A DNA stretch of 37,792 nucleotides, taken from positions 1 through 37,792 of the forward strand of contig WSZJ01000049.1 in the NCBI GenBank assembly GCA_009773755.1, written 5' to 3'. The position numbers were made by a program, and so were the translations under genes. Shown piece after piece: positions 27,401 to 35,500 of this stretch (position 1 is its first letter; each line of letters begins with the position of its first letter). The notes beneath the pieces were generated by a model. The model was not told where the DNA came from. It worked only from the letters and a program-made list of their open reading frames with translations, and did not search any database. Source of the stretch: Planctomycetota bacterium. Lineage in GTDB: Bacteria > Planctomycetota > MHYJ01 > WSZJ01.

Positions 27401-28698
27401 TGAAAAGCCGAGTTGCGAGTTGCGGGTTGCGGGTTGCGAGGAAAAAGGCCCAGCCCACCGCAGACCTCGCCGTCACCGGGGCGCTGATCGCAACCATGGG
27501 AGACGCGCCTGGCCCGCGCACCGGCGCCGCGATGCGGGAACTCGGACTGGTGAAGGGCGATGTCGTCGCGAAGGACGGGCGGATCGTCGCGGTGGGGAAG
27601 GGCGCGGCGAAGGGATTTGGCGTGAAGCGCACGATCGAGGCGCACGGGCGGCTCGTCACTCCGGGGCTGATCGACCCGCACACACACGCCGTCTTCGCCG
27701 GCACGCGGGAAGACGAGTTCGAACTCCGCAACTCCGGCGTCACTTACGCGGAGATCGCCTCAAAGGGCGGCGGCATCGCGAAATCCGTTGCGCAGGTCCG
27801 CGCCGCTTCGCTCAAGCAGATCAAGGACCGCACCCGCCCCGCGCTGCGCCGCATGCTCGAGCACGGGACGACGACGGTCGAGATCAAGAGCGGCTACGGG
27901 CTGTCTCTGAAGGACGAGCTGAAGCTGCTCCGGGCCGCGAAGGAACTCGGCGAGGAAGGCCCGATCGACGTCGTGACGACCTTTCTGGGAGCCCACGAAG
28001 TCCCGCCGGAGTACCGCAACGACCGCGCGGCGTACGTCCGGCTCCTTTGCGACGTCATGATCCCCGAGGTCGCGAAGAAAAGGCTCGCGCAGTGGTGCGA
28101 TGTCTTCTGCGAAAAAGGCGTCTTCGAGATCGACGACTCCCGGAAGATCCTGGAAGCGGCGAAGCGCGCCGGCCTGGGCGTGCGCCTCCACGCCGAGGAG
28201 TTCGCGACCCTCGGCGGCGCCAGGCTCGCCGCGGAGCTCGGCGCCGCTTCCGCCGACCACCTCATGGCGATCGACGACGCGGGCATTGACGCGATGCGTC
28301 AATCAGGAACGGTCGCTGTGCTCCTGCCCGGTACAACCTTCTTCCTCGGCCTCCCCCGCTACGCCCCCGCCCGCCGCCTCATTGACGCCGGCATCCCCGT
28401 TGCCCTCGCCACGGACTACAACCCCGGCTCGTGCTATACCGAGTCTCTCCAAGTCATCGGGACCATCGCCGCGACCCAGCTCAAGATGACCGCGGCCGAG
28501 ATCCTGACGGCTTGCACGGTCAATGCCGCTCATGCGCTTCGGCTTCCAGATCGCGGCCGGATCGCGGAAGGGCTACTGGCAGATCTAGTGGTGTGGGATC
28601 TCGACGATGTGAGGAAGCTGACCTACCACTTCGGAGTCAATCAGGTTCAGATCCTCGCCAAGCGTGGGCGCGTGACGTCTGGAGAGGAGTTTCGATGA
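27400..28698 (+). CDS. hutI: Imidazolonepropionase
   Basis: A 432-residue amidohydrolase of histidine degradation, cleaving 4-imidazolone-5-propanoate to N-formimino-L-glutamate. Metal-site and family motifs: DPHTHAVFAG (His94, His96), EFELRNSGVTYAEIA, IKSGYGL, TTFLGAHEVPPEY, LHAEEF, ASADHL, and ALATDYNPGSCYTES. It is about 20 residues longer than usual at the N-terminus because the first codons run through four copies of a 7-base repeat. The start ATG overlaps the ATPase stop; the real start might lie after the repeat. hutH, hutU and hutG are not in the window, so it stands alone with an unrelated upstream gene. Confidence 0.95.
   Translation: MKSRVASCGLRVARKKAQPTADLAVTGALIATMGDAPGPRTGAAMRELGLVKGDVVAKDGRIVAVGKGAAKGFGVKRTIEAHGRLVTPGLIDPHTHAVFAGTREDEFELRNSGVTYAEIASKGGGIAKSVAQVRAASLKQIKDRTRPALRRMLEHGTTTVEIKSGYGLSLKDELKLLRAAKELGEEGPIDVVTTFLGAHEVPPEYRNDRAAYVRLLCDVMIPEVAKKRLAQWCDVFCEKGVFEIDDSRKILEAAKRAGLGVRLHAEEFATLGGARLAAELGAASADHLMAIDDAGIDAMRQSGTVAVLLPGTTFFLGLPRYAPARRLIDAGIPVALATDYNPGSCYTESLQVIGTIAATQLKMTAAEILTACTVNAAHALRLPDRGRIAEGLLADLVVWDLDDVRKLTYHFGVNQVQILAKRGRVTSGEEFR
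27411..27438. repeat. Tandem heptamer repeat (RGTTGCG x4) at the hutI start
   Basis: Four direct copies: AGTTGCG, AGTTGCG, GGTTGCG, GGTTGCG. They lie inside the first codons of hutI, coding Val-Ala-Ser-Cys-Gly-Leu-Arg-Val-Ala. The unit matches a type of short iterated intergenic repeat seen in many bacterial genomes (from memory), here caught inside a reading frame. Confidence 0.6.
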
Positions 28699-28940
28699 GC
28701 GAAACAAGGATCGACTGGCGGTTCGACGCTGTCTCCGTCAAGACAGCATATCGGGCAATGCTCGTCCTGCTCGCAAAGGCGAGAAACGAGGAAGGGTTCG
28801 AGGACCTCGGCGAATTTCAGGCAGGGCTCCAGTTGCTTACCGAAGATCGAACGTTTGATCCCGATAGAAAGCAGGATTGGCTGCGCGCGATTGACGAGGC
28901 GCGTGAGCAGGAGAAACAGGAAGAGCTGCCCAGGGACTGA
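28695..28940 (+). CDS. Small hypothetical protein after hutI
   Basis: An 81-residue acidic, helical protein (MSETRIDWRFDAVSVKTAYR). Its ATG overlaps the hutI stop (ATGA) and a strong purine-rich GGAGAGGAG ribosome site lies in the end of hutI, so it is surely translated with hutI. It has no Cys, signal peptide or membrane segment. No family recognised. Confidence 0.75.
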   Translation: MSETRIDWRFDAVSVKTAYRAMLVLLAKARNEEGFEDLGEFQAGLQLLTEDRTFDPDRKQDWLRAIDEAREQEKQEELPRD

Positions 28941-29048
28941 CATCTCGCAAACGACCACTTTGTGCCGCCCCGGCCTGGTCGCGATCCAGCGATTCGAAAA
29001 GAAGCCCTTGGCACCTCCTTCCCCGTACCCGCCTCACACGGCGAAAAC

Positions 29049-29471
29049 TCAGGTTCCCAGCACCCGCAGGCCCCGCGAACGTGCCGCTGCTCCCAGCTCA
29101 TTGTCGAGCGTGATGAATATGAATCCCTTACGCCCGATGTCTCGTGCGAGGGAGAGAGCCGTGGCCAGATGCACGGCGTCCGCCCCCCTGAGCCGGTCCT
29201 CGCGGGCGATCGAGAGAGAATCTTCGATCAGGTCGTCGGCTACGGGATGAAGTGAAAAACGGGCGAAAGCTTCCATTACCTCCCTCAGTACCAGCGACGC
29301 CTGGGCGGGATTGCTTCTGTTTCTCCGCGCGAGCGCCGACACCACCTCCGGAAGGATCAATCTCGAGGCGGCATGACGAGTCTTCTGGCGGAGGAGGCTT
29401 TCGAAGCGGCCGCGGACGCTGGAAGAGGCATCGTGAGCTTCGATGACGGCGCTTGAGTCCCAGAAATTCAC
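29049..29471 (-). CDS. PIN-domain toxin, VapC family
   Basis: A 140-residue PIN-domain ribonuclease, the toxin of a type II toxin-antitoxin pair. Acidic active-site residues: Asp5 (NFWDSSAVI), Glu in LPEVVSAL, Asp in RGADAVHLATAL and Asp in ITLDNELGAAA. The GTG start at 29471 overlaps the antitoxin stop (GTGA), the usual coupling. It would cleave tRNA or rRNA when the antitoxin is lost. Target unknown. Confidence 0.93.
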   Translation of the reverse strand: MNFWDSSAVIEAHDASSSVRGRFESLLRQKTRHAASRLILPEVVSALARRNRSNPAQASLVLREVMEAFARFSLHPVADDLIEDSLSIAREDRLRGADAVHLATALSLARDIGRKGFIFITLDNELGAAARSRGLRVLGT

Positions 29472-29761
29472 CGGCGGTTCGCCAGGAACTCTTCCAGGAT
29501 GCCGGGCATCGGCACGCCCTTGAAGGGAGGGATCGGCCCGGATTTTTTCGGCCGAAGCAGCCGGCCCGATTCGTAGAGTCGCTCAAGCTTCCGGTCCAGG
29601 GCGCTCATCTTCCTTTTCTTTGCCTGCTTGCGCGGCTGGATGACCTCGGCGATCAGTTTGTCGTGGGAGACGACAAGAACTCGCCGGCCCTCCTGCACCG
29701 CGCGCAGGGCAGCGCTGACGTGGGCCTGGAACTCCTTGACGCCGTAGACCAAGTCCTTCAT
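29468..29761 (-). CDS. Phd/YefM-type antitoxin
   Basis: A 97-residue antitoxin from ATG 29761 (MKDLVYGVKEFQAHVSAALR). The N-terminal half follows the Phd/YefM DNA-binding fold (EFQAHVSAALRAVQEGRRVL, then HDKLIAEVIQ); the C-terminal half is basic and then Pro-rich (PIPPFKGVPMPGILEEFL), the part that would wrap the toxin. The Phd-plus-VapC pairing is common. An upstream Met exists but would place the operator inside the gene. It is autoregulated in all likelihood through the palindromes at 29765-29780. Confidence 0.88.
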   Translation of the reverse strand: MKDLVYGVKEFQAHVSAALRAVQEGRRVLVVSHDKLIAEVIQPRKQAKKRKMSALDRKLERLYESGRLLRPKKSGPIPPFKGVPMPGILEEFLANRR

Positions 29762-29764
29762 ATG

Positions 29765-29780
29765 GGTATACCGTATATAC
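29765..29780. promoter_or_regulatory. Operator/promoter of the toxin-antitoxin operon
   Basis: Two perfect 8-bp palindromes abut: GGTATACC (29765-29772) and GTATATAC (29773-29780), immediately before the antitoxin ATG. On the minus strand they overlap TATACG as a -10, with TTGCAT 17 bases upstream as a -35. Antitoxin-toxin complexes typically repress from such sites. Confidence 0.65.
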
Positions 29781-29882
29781 GAATTCAACCCGAGATGCAA
29801 GCTCTTCGCGGCTTGATCGGGCGCGCAGGTCTCCCGGATGGAAATCGTCGCGTCGTAATCGGCTCCCTCCAGCTCGGCGCCC

Positions 29883-31064
29883 TCATCGCTCCACCTTCCC
29901 CTCCCTTTTCCCGCGCAGCGACTCCAGGATCCTCAGGTAGCTGAACATCCGCGGCTGCGGGATTTCGCCGCGCTCGACCGCTTCGCGGACGCCACAGCGC
30001 GGCTCGTGGTCGTGGGTGCAGTCGCGGAAGCGGCATTGCGGGACGTGGGGCGCGAACTCGGGGAAGTAAGAGGAGAGATCCCGCGCGGAGATCTCCCAGA
30101 GTCCGAAGGACCGGATCCCCGGGGTGTCGATGACGCGGAGGCCGCCCTGCAATTGCAGCAGCGCGGACCCGGTGGTCGTGTGCTTGCCCTTGCCGCTTCG
30201 CTCCTGGACTTCCCCGACACGGATCTTGCGGGAGGGATCGAGGGCGTTGACGAGCGAGGACTTGCCGACGCCGCTTTGCCCGACGAACGCCGCAAGCTTC
30301 CCGGAGAGGAACTGGCGCAGTTCGGGCAGGCCTTCGCCGGACTCGGCCGACACGACCGCGACCGGCGAGCCGGCGTTGCGGAAGATCTGCAACTGGGCGT
30401 CGAGGACGGTGCGATCGACGGGCGTCATGAGATCGGCCTTGTTCACGCAGACGAGTCCGGTGGCGCCGCCGTAGGCCGCCGCGATGAGGAAGCGGTCCAC
30501 GAGTCGCGGGCGGAAATACGGCTGAGCCGCCGAAGCGACGATCGCGACGACATCTATGTTTGCGGCGATGACCTTTTCCACGTGGCCGAGGAACGGATCG
30601 GGGCGCGACAGGCGAGTCCGGCGCGGCATGACCTCGACGACTTCCCAGCCGCCGCCGCGGTCTGCGAGGCGGATGTCGTCGCCGGGCGCGAGCCCTTCCT
30701 CGACGGAAAGGCGCGCGTCGACCTCCTCGTTCTCGACGACGGCCCGGCAGGTCCCCGGCCCCACGCCGACGACCAGCGCCGGTGTCCCCGGGACCGCCGT
30801 TTCGTCGCCGCCCGCCTCGGCACGCGCCCCTTCCTGCGCCAGCAATCGCGCGGCCCAGTCGCCGATCGAGTCCTTCCGCCGGCGCACATTGCGCTCGACC
30901 GACGGCGCGTCATCGCTCCCGTCCCACCCCTCGTCCTTCTTCGACGTCTTGAAATACGCAGCGGCGCGCCGCGCTTTCGACGCGCGCTTGAACAGCATCC
31001 GCTTCTGGTTCTTGTCCAGCCCTTCGAGTCCGTCCAGGGTCTTCCTGCGAAAATCGTTGCCCAT
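29883..31064 (-). CDS. rsgA: Ribosome small subunit-dependent GTPase RsgA
   Basis: A 393-residue circularly permuted GTPase that helps late 30S subunit maturation. After an approximately 75-residue basic N-terminal extension comes an OB fold (GPGTCRAVVENEEVDARLSV). The G motifs come in permuted order G4-G1-G3: NKADL, then GQSGVGKSSLVNAL, then DTPGIRSFGL. The C-terminal zinc site is CRFRDCTHDHEPRCGV (Cys-Cys-His-Cys). HTTTGSALL is the switch I region. Start ATG 31064 (MGNDFRRKTLDGLEGL). The long N-terminus is basic and probably contacts rRNA. A 19-codon ORF with a strong ribosome site lies about 145 bases upstream on the same strand. Confidence 0.95.
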   Translation of the reverse strand: MGNDFRRKTLDGLEGLDKNQKRMLFKRASKARRAAAYFKTSKKDEGWDGSDDAPSVERNVRRRKDSIGDWAARLLAQEGARAEAGGDETAVPGTPALVVGVGPGTCRAVVENEEVDARLSVEEGLAPGDDIRLADRGGGWEVVEVMPRRTRLSRPDPFLGHVEKVIAANIDVVAIVASAAQPYFRPRLVDRFLIAAAYGGATGLVCVNKADLMTPVDRTVLDAQLQIFRNAGSPVAVVSAESGEGLPELRQFLSGKLAAFVGQSGVGKSSLVNALDPSRKIRVGEVQERSGKGKHTTTGSALLQLQGGLRVIDTPGIRSFGLWEISARDLSSYFPEFAPHVPQCRFRDCTHDHEPRCGVREAVERGEIPQPRMFSYLRILESLRGKREGKVER

Positions 31065-31208
31065 GGCTGTGGTGTCTCCGGTCGGTTTTTGGGGGAAGTG
31101 TCGGCACTCCCTCGAGGCGCTTCGCCCGGGATGGAGCGGTAGCGCATTCGAAGGAAACGGGGTTGAGGCGAGCGCCTCCCGCCCCGGCCGACCGGAGAGA
31201 TTTCCCGG

Positions 31209-31268
31209 CTAGCTCGCGGAAGCGGAGGCGCGCGCAGCGACGACACGGGGAGCGAGTGTCTTCGGCAT
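31209..31268 (-). CDS. 19-codon leader-like ORF upstream of rsgA
   Basis: ATG 31268 to TAG 31209, peptide MPKTLAPRVVAARASASAS. AGGAGG lies six bases before the ATG, the best ribosome site in this part of the window, and a promoter lies at 31313-31342. Between the promoter and the ribosome site is a perfect CTTTCGCGAAAG palindrome (31279-31290). The peptide is basic and Ala/Ser-rich. It could be a real micro-protein or a leader controlling rsgA. The rest of 31065-31450 shows only small hairpins such as GAGGCG/CGCCTC near 31163-31176. Confidence 0.5.
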   Translation of the reverse strand: MPKTLAPRVVAARASASAS

Positions 31269-31312
31269 AGCGGGCCTCCTTTCGCGAAAGAAATGGTAAA
31301 ACGACCGGACGG

Positions 31313-31342
31313 AGTCTAGCGGAATCCCGGACTGCCGTTCAA
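31313..31342 (-). promoter_or_regulatory. Promoter for the leader-like ORF and perhaps rsgA
   Basis: On the minus strand TTGAAC (31342-31337) and TAGACT (31318-31313) are 18 bases apart, about 45 bases before the small ORF. Confidence 0.5.
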
Positions 31343-31450
31343 CGCCGAAATGGCGAGAAAGGTTCGCGCGAATCTGGTTGGCCCTTCCTGACGGGCCGTG
31401 CCAAAATCCGCGCCTCGCGCGGCGGTCGCGCCACCCAGGGAGAGACTACG

Positions 31451-31783
31451 ATGGAAAACAAGACGGCGGAAACGACGGCCAAGGCCCCCAGCGCGATCAA
31501 CGCCTCGGTGGCGGAACTTCTCTCGGTCGCCGCTTCGATGGCGGCGGGATTTGAAGCGGGGGTCGAGTATCACGTAAACGCGGGGCGCAAGCTCGGGATC
31601 GCGGACGAAGATCTGGTCCAGGCCGCGAACGTCGGACTGAAATTGAGGCAGGCGGCGACCGAGGGATCGGTGCACATGGCGCGCGAGCTGCTGGCGCCCG
31701 GCGAAAAGGGACATGAGCACGGCGAGGGCGGGTGCGGCTGCGGGCAGAACAAGGGCGGGTGCGGGGACGACCACGGGCACTAG
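31451..31783 (+). CDS. Carboxymuconolactone decarboxylase-like protein with His/Cys-rich tail
   Basis: A 110-residue protein. Residues 15-80 look like the all-helical CMD/AhpD fold: VAELLSVAASMAAG, then VEYHVNAGRKLGIADEDL with His41 at the usual place. The two redox cysteines of AhpD-type members are replaced (Phe34, Gly37). The C-terminus is a metal-binding tail, GHEHGEGGCGCG followed by CGDDHGH, with three Cys and four His among 20 residues. The ribosome site GGGAGAG precedes the ATG. It is followed three bases later by a membrane protein gene, so the two form an operon. Metal (nickel, zinc, copper) storage or delivery is a guess. Confidence 0.82.
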   Translation: MENKTAETTAKAPSAINASVAELLSVAASMAAGFEAGVEYHVNAGRKLGIADEDLVQAANVGLKLRQAATEGSVHMARELLAPGEKGHEHGEGGCGCGQNKGGCGDDHGH

Positions 31784-31786
31784 GTT

Positions 31787-32650
31787 ATGGCGCACAACCT
31801 CCCGCAATATCGCCCTTCGGGGTTCTTTCGCCCGCTCGGGCCGGTCCTGTTTCTCCTGGCCGCGGTCGCCGGCACGCTGCTGGCCGGCCTGTACCAGGGA
31901 CTGATGAACCTGATCCCGTTCGTCTACATCAACATGCTCATCTGCGCCGCCTTCGGAGCCGCCCTGGGCTTCGGAGGAATGTGGGCGGTCAAGACGGGGC
32001 ACTGCCGCAACCGCATGATCGGGCTCTTGTTCGCGCTTCCGCTCGCCGCCCTGCCGGTGGGCGCTTCCTATTACTGGGATTACCGGCACCTGTTGTCGGA
32101 GGTCGAGAAGCAGACCCCGGAAATGAAGGCAGAGGAGATCCGGCAGGCGATTCCATTCGGCCGCTATTTCGAGGTCAAGCGGGAAGCGGGCTGGAAGATC
32201 AAGAGCATCGAGATCTCGGGCGTGGGCGTGATCGCGATGTGGGGTGTCGAAGCGCTGATCGTGTTCGTCATCGCTCTCGGCATGGTCTACGTCTCGACCG
32301 GAAATCCTTACTGCGAGCGCTGCAACCGATGGGGAGAAGCTCGCGTCCTGCGCATCGCCGGCCTTGGCCGCGCCCAGGTGGATCCGCTCCTATCCAAGGG
32401 AGACCTCGACGCCGTCATCGCGCTGCAGGCGCCCCCGGAAGCGGACGCTTCTACGGGGCTCGAGTTCACGGGGACGCTGTGCGGAGGATGCGCCGACACG
32501 GGATTCCTGACCGTCGAAGAGAAGCTCATCACGACCGACAAGAAGGGAAAGTCGGAGGAGAAGTCGAGCACGTTGGTCGAACACGCGATGCTGAATCCCG
32601 GCCAGCGGGCGCAGCTCGAGGCCCGGTTCGGGCAGGCGTCCAGGGCTTAG
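31787..32650 (+). CDS. Multi-pass membrane protein, unknown
   Basis: A 287-residue protein with two or three N-terminal membrane helices (VLFLLAAVAGTLLAGLY, FVYINMLICAAFGAALGFGG, MIGLLFALPLAALPVGASYYW) and one in the middle (ALIVFVIALGMVYV), followed by a cytoplasmic domain with CERC and a later CGGC that could bind a metal. It starts 3 bases after the CMD-like gene. The stop overlaps the convergent gene by four bases. No family recognised; the paired Cys motifs fit a partnership with the His/Cys-tailed upstream protein. Confidence 0.8.
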   Translation: MAHNLPQYRPSGFFRPLGPVLFLLAAVAGTLLAGLYQGLMNLIPFVYINMLICAAFGAALGFGGMWAVKTGHCRNRMIGLLFALPLAALPVGASYYWDYRHLLSEVEKQTPEMKAEEIRQAIPFGRYFEVKREAGWKIKSIEISGVGVIAMWGVEALIVFVIALGMVYVSTGNPYCERCNRWGEARVLRIAGLGRAQVDPLLSKGDLDAVIALQAPPEADASTGLEFTGTLCGGCADTGFLTVEEKLITTDKKGKSEEKSSTLVEHAMLNPGQRAQLEARFGQASRA

Positions 32651-34290
32651 TCGCCGGTTACGCGCGCGTCCTGCTCCGCCGCGAGCTCCACCTTTCCGCC
32701 CGAGGGTTCGACAACGAAGCAGTGCCGAACGAGCTTCCCGCCGGAAGCGGCGACCGGCGCACCGAGAAGAATGAGGCGGAAGCGCGCGCCGTCCGGAGCT
32801 TCAGGAGTCGGGACGCAGACGACCTGCTCGGGCCGCCCGGGACGGCAGGGGAACGGGCGCGACAGGACTAGTGTCCCGAGGAAGGCTCCATCGTGCGAAA
32901 GCTTCACAAGCGTTGTTGAAGAAGCCCCTTCTGCCGGGACTTCGAGCGCGTAGAAGACGTCTTCCAAAGGAGCGTACGCCAGCCCGGAGAGGTTGCGCCC
33001 GTCGAGAGAATCCCCCGCGTCCCAGCGGCGCGCGACCGGGTCGAAGACATAGAAGACGCCGTCGCCGCCTGAAGTCATGACGGCGAGCCGGCGGCGCTTC
33101 AGGTCGAACGCAACGCCGCAGGGAAGGTCGAGGTCCGGCACGTCGTCTGCGATCCCGGGAGCGATTTCTTCCAGCAGATGCCCCGTGCGGTCGAGAACGA
33201 AGGCGCCCTGGCTCGAGACCGCGTAGAGGACGCCCAGGTCGCGGTCAATCGTGACGTGGCTGACGGGGCGCGGAGTGCGATGAAGCGTTCCCGCCAGGAC
33301 CTGTTCGGGTGTGAACTCGGCAGGGCCGAGGCCGTCTCCGTGGATCTCGATGTGCGAGACGGCGGGGAAGCGGAGGGCGCGGGCGGCCTTGAAGCGGGCA
33401 TCGACCACCTCCGCGGTTGCGGACTTGTGAAGTTTCGCAAGCCGGCCGCGCGATCTCTGGAATCCCCATGAAGGGTTCGCGGCGCCGACCTGCACGGGTT
33501 TTCCGTCCCAGATTTCGCCGCCCTGGAGGCTCAGGACTTCGCCGCCGGCCCACTCGGACACGTTTTTCGCGAAGGCCTCGAACGACTCGTCCTCGACCGA
33601 CGTGGCCTGGGCGAACGGCTCGCCTTCGGTGCCGATCCGGCGCAAGATGGGAACGCTGTCCGGCACGCCGCGAACGACCTGCGACACAGGTCCTGTCACG
33701 ACGACCATCCGGAGGTCCGCCCCCTGCGCGACCCGCACGTCCCACCGCACGCGCTCCTTGCCGCTGAGCACCAGCACGACCGGCGCGCCCGTCTCCGAGA
33801 CTTCCACTTCCGCCCGCGCTCCCCGTGTCTTCTCCACCCGCCCGCGCTCGAAGCCGACGGCGTGGACTTCCGGCGCCGTTTCCTTCGCAGAGCGGACGTC
33901 GAAGCCCGCGACTTTCCGGCGCAGGTCCGTCCACGACTTCGCGAGCTCCCCCGCCAGCTCTTCCTTCCCGGCCGCAAGCAACCGGTCGTGCTCTTCGCGT
34001 ATGTCCCGGAGCATCCCGGCGTCGTCCTGCGGCACGAGATCGGGCGGGGTCCAGAAGCGGTCGAGGACGTCCTTCGCTTTCGCGCTCAGCTCGACGTCCC
34101 CGGAGGCCGCCGCGCGTTTCAGTTCCGCGAGCGCGGGCTGGCCAAGCCTCGCCAGTTCCGCTCCCGCCTTCTTCGCCTCGGCCGCGTCCTGGCTCGTGAG
34201 ATTCTTGACGAGCGTCGCGATGTGGGGACGTTCTTCAGCGAACGCGGGAAGCACGGTGATGGACAACGCAAGGACGAGGGAAGTCCGCAT
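32647..34290 (-). CDS. Exported protein with beta-propeller-like C-terminus
   Basis: A 547-residue protein with a Sec signal peptide (MRTSLVLALSITVLPAFAEE) and GGAG ahead of the ATG at 34290. The first 80 residues after the signal resemble a HEAT-like helical repeat (EAKKAGAELARLGQPALAEL, GDVELSAKAKDVLDRFW), a pairing often seen in planctomycete exported proteins. The C-terminal 230 residues look like propeller blades (YAVSSQGAFVLDRTGHLLEE, VFYVFDPVARRWDAGD, LAYAPLEDVFYALE). No enzymatic motif. Function unknown. Confidence 0.82.
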   Translation of the reverse strand: MRTSLVLALSITVLPAFAEERPHIATLVKNLTSQDAAEAKKAGAELARLGQPALAELKRAAASGDVELSAKAKDVLDRFWTPPDLVPQDDAGMLRDIREEHDRLLAAGKEELAGELAKSWTDLRRKVAGFDVRSAKETAPEVHAVGFERGRVEKTRGARAEVEVSETGAPVVLVLSGKERVRWDVRVAQGADLRMVVVTGPVSQVVRGVPDSVPILRRIGTEGEPFAQATSVEDESFEAFAKNVSEWAGGEVLSLQGGEIWDGKPVQVGAANPSWGFQRSRGRLAKLHKSATAEVVDARFKAARALRFPAVSHIEIHGDGLGPAEFTPEQVLAGTLHRTPRPVSHVTIDRDLGVLYAVSSQGAFVLDRTGHLLEEIAPGIADDVPDLDLPCGVAFDLKRRRLAVMTSGGDGVFYVFDPVARRWDAGDSLDGRNLSGLAYAPLEDVFYALEVPAEGASSTTLVKLSHDGAFLGTLVLSRPFPCRPGRPEQVVCVPTPEAPDGARFRLILLGAPVAASGGKLVRHCFVVEPSGGKVELAAEQDARVTGD

Positions 34291-34370
34291 GGCATTTCTC
34301 CGGGATCGGGTTGACGCTGAAGTCGCTACCCCCGTCTAACGACGGCTTCCCGGGAAGGTTGGCGACGACG

Positions 34371-35441
34371 TCAGGCCTGCGCGCCGATGATGTCCTCGAC
34401 CGACCTTAACTTCTCCGTCTTCACGAACTCGTAGATCCCACGCACCACCTGCCCCGGCAGCCCCGGCCCGCCGTACACGAACGACGTGTAGAGCTGGACG
34501 AGCGAAGCGCCGGCCTTCATGCGAGCGATCGCGTCTTCGGCGGTCGCGATGCCGCCGACGCCGATGAGCGGGAGGCGTTTGCCTACTTTTCCGCGCACCT
34601 TGCGGAGCATCGCGAGGGATTTGTCGCGGAGAGGCGCGCCGGAGAGGCCGCCTGGGCGGTCTGGAAACTGGTCCTTGAGCACGCTGCGGTCGAGCGTGGT
34701 GTTGGAGATAACGAGGCCGGAAGCGCCGCCCTCGAGGGCGCCGGCCAGCGCTTCGTCGAGCTGTGCGTCGTCGAGATCGGGCGCGAGCTTGACGAGGACC
34801 GAGCGCGGCTTGGCGAGCTTCCGGTTCACGGCGTCGACCGCCGCGAGGATGTCGAGAAGAGCGCGGCGGCTCTGGAGGCTGCGCAATCCGGGGGTGTTCG
34901 GCGACGACACGTTGACGACGGCGTAGCGCATCTCGTCCTTCAGCGCGTCGAAGACCGCAGCGTAATCCTCGGGCGCCTTCTCCGCCGGAGTGTCCTTGTT
35001 TTTGCCGAGGTTCACTCCGAGGATTCCGTTGAAGCGCTTCCCGGCAAGCCGCTCTTTCACTGCGGCCGCGCCGTTCGAGGGAAAGCCGAGCGAGTTGATG
35101 AGCGCGGCGGCTTCGGGTAGCCGCCAGACGCGTGGTTTGCCGTTTCCCGGCTGCGGGCGCGGCGTCACGGTGCCGACTTCCACGCACCCGAATCCGAGCG
35201 CCATGAGCGCCGCGACGGCGTCGGCGTTCTTGTCGAGCCCCGCCGCCGCGCCGAGCGGGTTGGCAAACGTCATGCCGAAGGCCCGCACTTCCAGCCGCGG
35301 ATCTTTCGGCCCCGCAAAACAGCGCAGGATCGCCAGGCCGCCCGGCGTCGCCTGCGCGGCCCGCAGCGATTTCAGCGCGAGGCCGTGGGCGCGCTCCGGC
35401 TCTAGCGTGGAGAGGATCGGGTAGACGAGGGAGCGGTACAT
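34371..35441 (-). CDS. pyrD: Dihydroorotate dehydrogenase (quinone), class 2
   Basis: A 356-residue FMN enzyme of pyrimidine synthesis oxidising dihydroorotate to orotate with quinone. It is class 2 by its N-terminal membrane-associating helices (MYRSLVYPILSTLEPERAHG) and by the catalytic Ser in NVSSPNTPGLRSLQ. Other marks: NPLGAAAGLDKNADAV, EVGTVTPRPQPGN, RLPEAAALINSLGFPSNG, KLAPDLDD, ISNTTLDR, GVGGIATAEDA, LVQLYTSFVYGGPGL. Length is normal. No ribosome site is evident. A stand-alone gene; no other pyr genes are nearby. Confidence 0.97.
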   Translation of the reverse strand: MYRSLVYPILSTLEPERAHGLALKSLRAAQATPGGLAILRCFAGPKDPRLEVRAFGMTFANPLGAAAGLDKNADAVAALMALGFGCVEVGTVTPRPQPGNGKPRVWRLPEAAALINSLGFPSNGAAAVKERLAGKRFNGILGVNLGKNKDTPAEKAPEDYAAVFDALKDEMRYAVVNVSSPNTPGLRSLQSRRALLDILAAVDAVNRKLAKPRSVLVKLAPDLDDAQLDEALAGALEGGASGLVISNTTLDRSVLKDQFPDRPGGLSGAPLRDKSLAMLRKVRGKVGKRLPLIGVGGIATAEDAIARMKAGASLVQLYTSFVYGGPGLPGQVVRGIYEFVKTEKLRSVEDIIGAQA

Positions 35442-35500
35442 CGCGTGAATGACGATAGCCTGTGCGGCACGCGGCGAGCGAACAACTTGAAGGTTGGCGG

